Below are positions 56,801 to 64,000 of a stretch of DNA of 64,000 bases, one piece after another (position 1 is the stretch's first letter; every line of letters starts with the position of its first letter). The position numbers and the translations under genes were made by a program. The stretch spans positions 5,033,501-5,097,500 of the forward strand of contig OX637394.1 of NCBI GenBank assembly GCA_951799425.1, in the 5' to 3' direction. The DNA is from Ilex aquifolium. Taxonomy: Eukaryota; Streptophyta; Magnoliopsida; Aquifoliales; Aquifoliaceae. The notes beneath the pieces were generated by a model, which saw nothing but the letters and a program-made list of their open reading frames with translations, made no database searches and was not told where the DNA came from.

Positions 56801-57067
56801 TTACACTCAATAGTGCATTTCTATAGTTTCAAGCTCCAAGTACAGGAAAGGCTCACTAGGCAGATTGCTGAGACTGTGTCATCGGTATTAGGTGGAGATG
56901 TCATGGTAGTGGTAGAAGCTAAACATACTTGTATGATCTCTAGAGGGATTGAGAAGTTTGGTAGTAGTGCAGCTACAATTGCTGTCTTGGGTCGATTTTC
57001 AACTGACCCTGCTGCAAGGGCTTTATTTTTGAAGAGCATTCCAAATTCTTCCAATTCTGGAAGATGA
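53818..57067 (+). CDS. GCH1: GTP cyclohydrolase I, two-domain plant type
   Basis: Two exons: 53818-54034 and 55896-57067 (phase 1; donor AGAG|GTTAGC, acceptor CCAG|GTTAC), 462 residues, the usual size of plant GCHI. It opens the pterin branch of folate synthesis: GTP to dihydroneopterin triphosphate, in the cytosol. Domain 1 (about 50-200) keeps GLSKLSRVAEVFAKRLQ and RPAGV-like KPAGVAV, but its metal motif reads CESC (117-120) where CEHH is expected, and the second Cys position reads HIH. Domain 2 (about 260-450) keeps CEHHLLPF (346-349) and KHTCM (Cys 418), but has lost the LSKL motif (GKSLLHSIVHFYS). This split of catalytic residues between domains is known for plant GCHI, where both halves are needed. 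There is no transit peptide. The start was chosen as the first ATG after the CT-rich leader; it gives MGALDEGHF, as in homologues. Confidence 0.96.
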
Positions 57068-58690
57068 TTGCTAGTCCTAATATTGCTGATATATGGTTTC
57101 AACAACATATTTTCCTCTTTATGCACCTTTCTTCAACCTGGGGCTGTCTGTTGTGGCACAGGCATAACAGGATGAATTCATACATAGATCTTGAAGTGAA
57201 CTCGAAGAGATGGGGTTCCTGCTCAGGGAATTTTCAGTGCAAGGTGATTACTTTTTGATATTGAAATGTTAAGATAAATGAGTATTCAATTTCTTTTGGC
57301 AGTTATTTATTTTGTCGGGTCTTTTTGAAAAATAATTCTCTCCTTATTGTTTGTAGCATAGAGATGGCTTTGTACCCACAAATTGCCAATGATTTATCCA
57401 GTAATTTATGCTGGGATATATTTCTGTTGTGAAAGTGCCTCTTTTTGGGTTCCTTATACTTGTGATATTGCACTAAGAACCTATAGCTTTCTTCCTAGTG
57501 CATTCTTTTTTTATATAGTCGATCCTTGTATCATAGGTCTTAACCTATATTCTTGTTAACTGATGTTAAGAAACAAAATATATGCTGTTAGATAATAATG
57601 TTGCCCAACACCATTCCTGCAACTCGATCTTCCTCCCTCCCTAGCTAGCATATAGGCAGATTCATGTCCTAAATCAACTTTATTTTTACCTATACATAGT
57701 TCCTCTATTGGTTAAGTAGCTTTCTTCTTCCTAAGATTAGCTTCTTAATTGTCTAGAGCTCAGCAGTCCAATACGATTCAGATTATAGATAGGCATGTTT
57801 GGGGTTGTTGATCCATTTTAATCTTTCGTTTGCCCGATCCTATATACAAATGTGTCGCATGTAATTTTGGCCCCTAAACATTGGGTATGCATGTTCACAT
57901 TTTCACAAGTTTAGTAGAAGAACTGGAATGCCAAAATATAATGGTTTCCCCCCTACCATTTGGAGTTTCGGCATATTCTGAGATTGATACTAAACTGCAT
58001 TATGACAATGACTTGACTTTAAAGTCCTCTTTTTTTTTTTTTGGTTGGTGAATTGACTTTAAACTCACCATTCCATTGTTTTTGTGGTGTTTGGCACACG
58101 ATAATACTTGGTGGATGTAGTACTACCTAATGCCATGAAATATTGAATTAGTCATTACCAACTATATAGGAATGAACCGAAAAAAAAATTACTACAAGGA
58201 ACCCCTACTCGTCTCTTCTTTTGTCCTCTCTGTGTGAACCACCAACCCCTCACCCCAACCAACTCTGCATCTTGTTCTCTCTCTCTCCCATTCTCTTCTC
58301 TATTTCTGCCTCCTCTCACCCACAGCCAATGCACCTCCACTCCCTCCAACTACATTGCCACCCCTCGGGTCCCATAAAAAAAAGTGAATGCAACGTACTA
58401 ATCCAACAATCTATATTGAGTTAGTAAATAAAGTTTATTTGTTAGGTGTAACGGTATCATAGCATTATTGAGTTTCAATCTGAAAGAAATTTTATATGAA
58501 TGATAACTACTTACTATTATAAGTTCCCAGAAAAACAAACTAACTTAACAAAACAAATCATATTCTCTTTCAAGGCCGGAGGAGAGAATAATGACTAACT
58601 ACTTCATCAGCACCATTACCGTCGCCGTCAATTTGTCCTGTCCTGACTAGTTTTCAGAATATAGTGGATGGAATGCTACAAGGCTAGTGT
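57068..58690. other. GTP cyclohydrolase I 3' flank and intergenic DNA
   Basis: The GCHI 3' untranslated region probably ends within 57300-57600. A CT/CA-rich tract at 58200-58330 looks like a leader or promoter-type sequence, but no frame or splice signals tie it to a gene. Nothing else seen. Confidence 0.4.
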
Positions 58691-59828
58691 ATCATTCAAC
58701 CATGGGTCATATGGAAGCAGTGGAAGTGGTTTCTCATAAGCCACTTCAACCAGTATGTCCATTTCAATACCGATACCACTAAGGTGTAGCTGTAACAATG
58801 CAGGTTCTTGCTAAGCATGAATATCTTAATAGAAGGATAATCATCTGCGCCATACAGCAGCAGCCCATCCGGTGACTCCGGACAATGCCGTTCCAGACAG
58901 TAAGAGCTCATGGCAGCATAATCAAACCATAACCAATCATTGTGGATAGAAGTTGGGTCATAAGCAACGAATCAGCATGAAGTTGACAGCTCCCCTTAAC
59001 ATGGATTCTTCCCAAACTCACTGTTTGAAGATCAGGTCTCGATGGGAAAGAAACTCTGTACAATATCTCTGTGCACCAAATGATAAGCATCACCTGCTCG
59101 ATTTTTGCCCAATCCAAGTATTGAAAATCTCTGCTTAAGTATCGAATTTTTCGGGTTGGATTCAGAGAACTACATGATCAAAAAGACAGCATAATAGGGG
59201 TAAGAGATAAGTACTCCCCAGGTCTCATGATTAGGGTTTGGCTGCGGTATTGTGATGGGAAAAGGGCACAGATATGGCCCTTTATCTAAAAACCATACAC
59301 ACACCATATATAATAACAAGAGCATTGCACAAACTTCAGGAGGAAATAACTCTTCCTTCTTTCTTCTCTTTCTGGGCCAAGAGGAAAGGATTTCGAAACA
59401 TAATATGGATCGAGTGCATAATCCTCTCTTTGCCACTACACAATACTGACTACTGTTACCTCTCAGATTCTGACTACACTACATAAACCTAGGGCTGCAG
59501 CACAAGAAACCAGCATTACATGATTAACCATAAGTCATGGAGAGAGGAGCTCCTATGCAATAACAGCAAAAATTTACCTATACACAAACTCATGGACAGC
59601 AGTTAAAGCAAAGGATTCAAACATTTCTGTGTTTTTCCGCTTAGATAAACCACACACTTCTTATAACCATCAGTCCACCAGTTCATAATATCTTGGAAAC
59701 TAGTTTCTGTAAATTATCCAGAGCACATGCATGTACCAATTACGTTATATATACATGAAACATGAATATTTATTTACGATATGGTACTGGTTATACAAAC
59801 ATGCGGTATTGAGAATCAGACAATCAAG
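58691..59828 (-). other. 3' flank of the P-loop NTPase gene
   Basis: No coding exon was recognised on either strand. The 3' untranslated region of the minus-strand gene should begin at 59828 and run leftwards. Short open stretches at 59170-59450 lack any family resemblance. Confidence 0.4.
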
Positions 59829-62800
59829 CTAATCATATTCCGAGCCCAACCACATGTGTCGGATTGCATTCCAATCAGTATGACTGTTTGACTGAGGGAG
59901 CCGATCCTTACGAGTATGTTGGAAATGCACAAGATGAATATAGGCCGAGATAATGGCGATCACCAGGATCATGAACCGAAATAAATATGCATGTAGGGAT
60001 GCTGCATCAACCTGCATGTAATTATGATTAGCATGATTCCCAAGTAAAAAATCCTGCTAACTATCATTTTCTGGTAATCTGAACCATTTCTTGAGTTTCC
60101 TTATAATTTATCCACCTAATAATGTTCATCCTTGAGTGTTTCATGTGCAGTACGGCATATATTCATGCATTTAATATGGATGTATATTCATAGACATTAT
60201 TACAAATTCAAGTACTAATGCATCAAACACAAGCACATCATTCATTTTCAATTATGAATATCAATGCAAGCAGAAACATATCACGTCCACACAGCATATG
60301 TGAACATATCATTCATTTTCTTATAATGGAATTCTAAGGGAAACATAGTATACACAATGTCGAATGTGATAGCTTGAAAGAATCATATAATGCTTGTGGT
60401 GCCCAAATAGTTTTTTTTTTCCTGAATAAAATAAGGCTATTTGTACAGTACTCGGTGGACATCAACTGGCTACTACATGAACCACATGAGATCCACTCCC
60501 AGGAAGCAACATATGATATGACCTTCAGTATTATATCAAAGGTGCAAAATATTACATCCTTCTGACATTGCAAAACAGCCGCTCACTTTTGAGTTATGGT
60601 GGCTTCACCATAAATGCAAACCTAAGTAGATAGAGCTGACCAGGGTTAATAGAAAAACTCCCACCATTTTACGATTATACAGAGTCTGAATTATTAGCAG
60701 GCAGGCCATCATCATTACCATCATGAAGATTTTCCAAGATTTAACATTCTTCTAACAAAATTCTTCTCTAATAGTCTTAGTACCAACCAGTCTTAATCTA
60801 ATGTGAAAACATCCCTATTAACACATAACCAGCTAGAGTATCTAGTTTTGTTTTGGCATCTGGTCATAAGCTTCTCCAACAAGAAGTTATGAAAGAGAAA
60901 CCCAATGGACTCCTCTACACAGTCTATTTAACCAGTGCTCCACGCAACTGCCTCCAAAAGAAAGGTGGTATCTAATTTAGATAGAAGTTGCCAACTTTCT
61001 TCCAGAGGATATTGCCTGGTGCAACAATAAAAGCGTGTCAGGCAATTGCGAAACGCTATTATTTTAGTGGTGCAATGATAAAAGCTTGAACTGCCAATTG
61101 TGATACATATGGGGTTGAGGGCAGCAGCTTTGTGACAACCATGTCTGATAGTATAGAACTCGATCCAGTCTAAGCATTCCATGTTGCCGGCACCACAGCT
61201 AGAAAGCCTCAGGAATGGGTAGATGGACAGTCAATGTCATAGTATTCAGGAACATTGGTACTTAATCTTAGAAAATCACGAATAGCTCCAAGCAAATTTC
61301 AGCCAAACCTACTATGAGGGAACTCCTTGCAAATTCTGGGCTGATATGAGGTATGCCAATCTCGTAAGAAATTTTTTGCTCATCCTCCCTCTTCTATGTT
61401 TCAAAGTCAGGTGAAATGCATGCAGCGATGAATACATGCTCGCACGCATGTGTGTATATTTAATTTCTAACAATTCAAGAAAAGACGTTCGAGTGGCATG
61501 ATGAAAATTATTTACATAGGATTTACTGAGGACATATTATAATACATAAAAAATAATCACAACTACCCTGCATCCCAAAATGAACAAAACTAAAAACAGA
61601 CTAGCCAGTCATGATTTACTGAGGATGAAGTATGCACTTTGAGTCGGGAAGAGGATAAAAACAATGTCAACAACCAAAGTTGTTACAGTAACTCACAACA
61701 ATAGTACTGCAAAGTAGAATTGTAATTCAATAAAATTTATTCCAGCAGCATCTATTGCTAAGTTTTGCGAGAATGACCAAACCTTGCCCATAAACCTGCC
61801 TTTGACAGGAAGATTTCTATCTGCATGCTCAAGACAGTAACGTAACATGTCAACTATCGCCAACTCAGTTGCTGGATCACAGCTTTCTGCAAGCATTAGG
61901 ATTCATAAGTAACACATTGAAGATTGTGTATCTCAAACCAATGTCACAGCACAAAAGTATATTTTTCTTTCATGCGCACCACCTGGGATGTCAAATATCT
62001 GTGTTTTTGGAGGAATACTGAGCTGCTCTGCTAAATGAACACGAACTCGTGCACGATCAGAAAGTGAAAGTAAATCTCCATGTGTGACTACAATCACAGG
62101 CTTGTCATCTGTGATGCAGCAGAAACAAAAACATTGTGAAAGTATTCCAAAGCCCCGTAAGGAAAAGAGGGAAGAGTAAGCTCGCTGTAGGAAATACAAA
62201 ATAGGATATACAACAAGCAAATTATTTACACAGAAATACAAAATAGGATATACAACCAGCTCCAATGAAGATCAAGCAGAAGTCCTAGAATCAGCATGTT
62301 GGTGCCATGATATTTACACAGGCATAGATATCCAAAAAAATTAGGACTCGGCACAAACACCCCTCCCTCTCCTCCTTTCTTTCCACCACTTATGTGGTGA
62401 AAAAAGGGAGGAAGGGAGGGTCTTGCACATTTGCAATATCATGCATCTGATAACCAACTGTTGAATTTGAGTATGCTTTGAATGAACATAAAAGTGCCTG
62501 CTTGTATGGCCCATCAAAGGGAGAGAGAAGGTTTTGGGGCTAATTCTTATCGCTGACAATTTTCAGATCATAACTAATGATCAAATAAGTAATATTTCTT
62601 TCTCTGAAACCATGAGAAGCTAATGTGGGGATTTAGTAAAATGGAATTGGGTAAGATTTCGGTGTTACCCAAAGCAAAATTCATACTAATTAAGAGATCA
62701 TCGCAAAGAGAATATAATGTCTGGCTTCATCACTGTTTATAAACATGGTGTTCAGCACACATTCATCATTAAGGAGTATCTAAACTTTTATTATCTAAGC

Positions 62801-64000
62801 TTTTACCATTCCCTCTTAAATCCAAGTGGTTAAGCGGAAAAGGAAAACTAATGATTCTGGTCATCTTTCTGATCCTAAGTAGACCAAAATAGAAGGTCAT
62901 AGTAGGATCACCCTAGGCAGAGACTTGTCATATGCAGGTCCGAGGTTTAACATCCAATTAGCTTTTATTTCAGCTGGTTGACCTTGACATATGATTGATG
63001 GAATTGAAATTTTGCTCAATTTTCTGAGGAAGTCTCAAATTCTGTTTGATTTCATGAAGAATGTTGAGCCTCCACTTATGCATTCTATCCAATTTATATT
63101 GCATTATGTTAGATGATTAGCAAAAACGATATTAGCTATCCATAGCATTTTCATGAAAGTGCATTTCAATGAATTGAATCAAGAAAATATGAGGAATCGC
63201 CTAACAATTTATTAATACCTTTAAAAGACAAGAATGGGCTGTTGAACATCGTGGCAATCATTTGAGTATACCTTGGGTCTGTTTCATCATCACTCTCAAT
63301 GGCTTTCAATATTGAAAGGCCATTGACAACAAATATGACAAAGTTAACCATCCGGATCTCACTAACTCTGTAACCATTTTGGCGAGCTTTATACTTCAAT
63401 CTAGTTTTTAAACTTGAACTATCACCTTCCCTGCCAAGCAAACCACACAAGCAACAGAATTTACAAATAGGCCAGCTCCTAAACATTACCAACACTCGGA
63501 ATGAAAAAGGAATGATTACAGAAATAATATTGACCTGAGAACCAGTTCTCCATGACGAACACCCTTTGTCATCCAACGTTTAAGCATTTTAACATTTTCA
63601 GATGAATTGCCAGAGAGACCACGTGTGTCATGTAAACAAAATGAAGTTGAACGTCTTGGGATCATATACTCCTGGAGGAAGTAGGTCCCATCTCCAACAG
63701 ATGAATTATCTGGCACAAGATTAATACACTCAATGAAGCTCTATTATAGTGAATTGAGTTAATTTAATTGCCTAATTCTAAAGTAGGAAAATTTTGACAT
63801 CACCCATATTTATTCACAAATTAGAATGAAGAAGAAATGAGATGATAGTCACATGATATTTGTGCCCTTTCTGATGCAAACTTGTCATCTTCAAACACAC
63901 TTGAAATTTTGTTCACAAGACTACTTTTCCCAGATCCTTTTGGACCAACCAATAAGAGCGATGTTGTCTTTGGGACATCATAGTCGCTCAAGCTCATCCC
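59829..64000 (-). CDS. P-loop NTPase (GTPase-like) with C-terminal membrane anchor, 5' end outside window
   Basis: Six exons on the minus strand with agreeing phases: 64000-63853 (partial), 63709-63535, 63430-63219, 62108-61983, 61886-61783 and 60011-59829, giving 315 residues as seen. Counting from the edge, Walker A is GPKGSGKSS at 19-27. HDTRGLSG follows in the second exon (DxxG, switch II-like), then VNFVIFVVNGLS and VIVVTHGDLLSLSD (a G4-like THGD). The last exon encodes LFRFMILVIAIISAYIHLVHF, one membrane-spanning segment, and a short hydrophilic tail ending GSEYD. The last intron is 1.8 kb. The layout suggests a tail-anchored GTPase-like protein. I do not recognise a named family. The first methionine seen (second codon) need not be the true start. 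Confidence 0.82.

Noticed and set aside
60928-61182. 84-codon minus-strand frame inside the last intron of the P-loop gene
   Set aside because: No splice signals fit it between the exons at 61783 and 60011, whose phases already agree without it.

Overview
This is nuclear DNA of a flowering plant, most likely a eudicot. It is AT-rich, has intron-bearing plant genes with GT-AG splice sites, and most of the space between genes is transposon-derived. Genes supported by exon structure and protein motifs are: a plastid J-domain co-chaperone of the DJC26/J20 type (26.3-27.5 kb, +), the Mediator cyclin C (nine exons, 31.1-42.8 kb, +), a small uncharacterised His-rich/acidic protein (43.6-45.5 kb, -), the two-domain folate-pathway GTP cyclohydrolase I (53.8-57.1 kb, +), and the 3' part of a membrane-anchored P-loop NTPase gene that runs off the right edge (59.8-64.0 kb, -). 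No bacterial-type operon, rRNA, canonical tRNA or CRISPR array was seen.

Layout. 1-9.3 kb is the 3' portion of a Ty3/gypsy element of the Tat type: RNase H/integrase, then a long 3' region with two separate antisense gene modules and a 40-bp tandem array with a 160-bp higher-order period, then the 3' LTR (TGATG...CATCA). 9.3-26 kb is gene-free and holds AT-rich repeat debris, a minisatellite, a ~345/178-bp tandem array, a GC-rich ~80-bp-type array split by a ~1.15-kb foldback transposon, solo-LTR-like stretches, a tRNA-derived SINE with a perfect 16-bp target duplication, and a small inverted-repeat element ending 5 bp before the J20 TATA box. 28-31 kb holds an LTR remnant and a Helitron. The cyclin C introns hold an RNase H relic, a 19-bp retroposition footprint, a nest of Ty1/copia LTR fossils (intron 4, ~5 kb) and a truncated RTE-type LINE. 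45.5-53.4 kb holds a Mutator-like element (9-bp duplication), a poly(A) retrocopy (14-bp duplication), a second Helitron of the same family in opposite orientation, and a Mutator-like MITE with a Tourist MITE nested inside it.

The main point is a pattern. All four genes whose 5' end is in the window have a non-autonomous DNA transposon ending about 5-45 bp upstream of their core promoter signals: a short-TIR MITE at J20, a Helitron at cyclin C, and Mutator-like elements at the His-rich gene and at GTP cyclohydrolase I. The second point is the Tat-like element with two antisense modules carrying related domains. The host genes belong to unrelated pathways (plastid protein quality control, transcription, folate synthesis) and no shared pathway is claimed.
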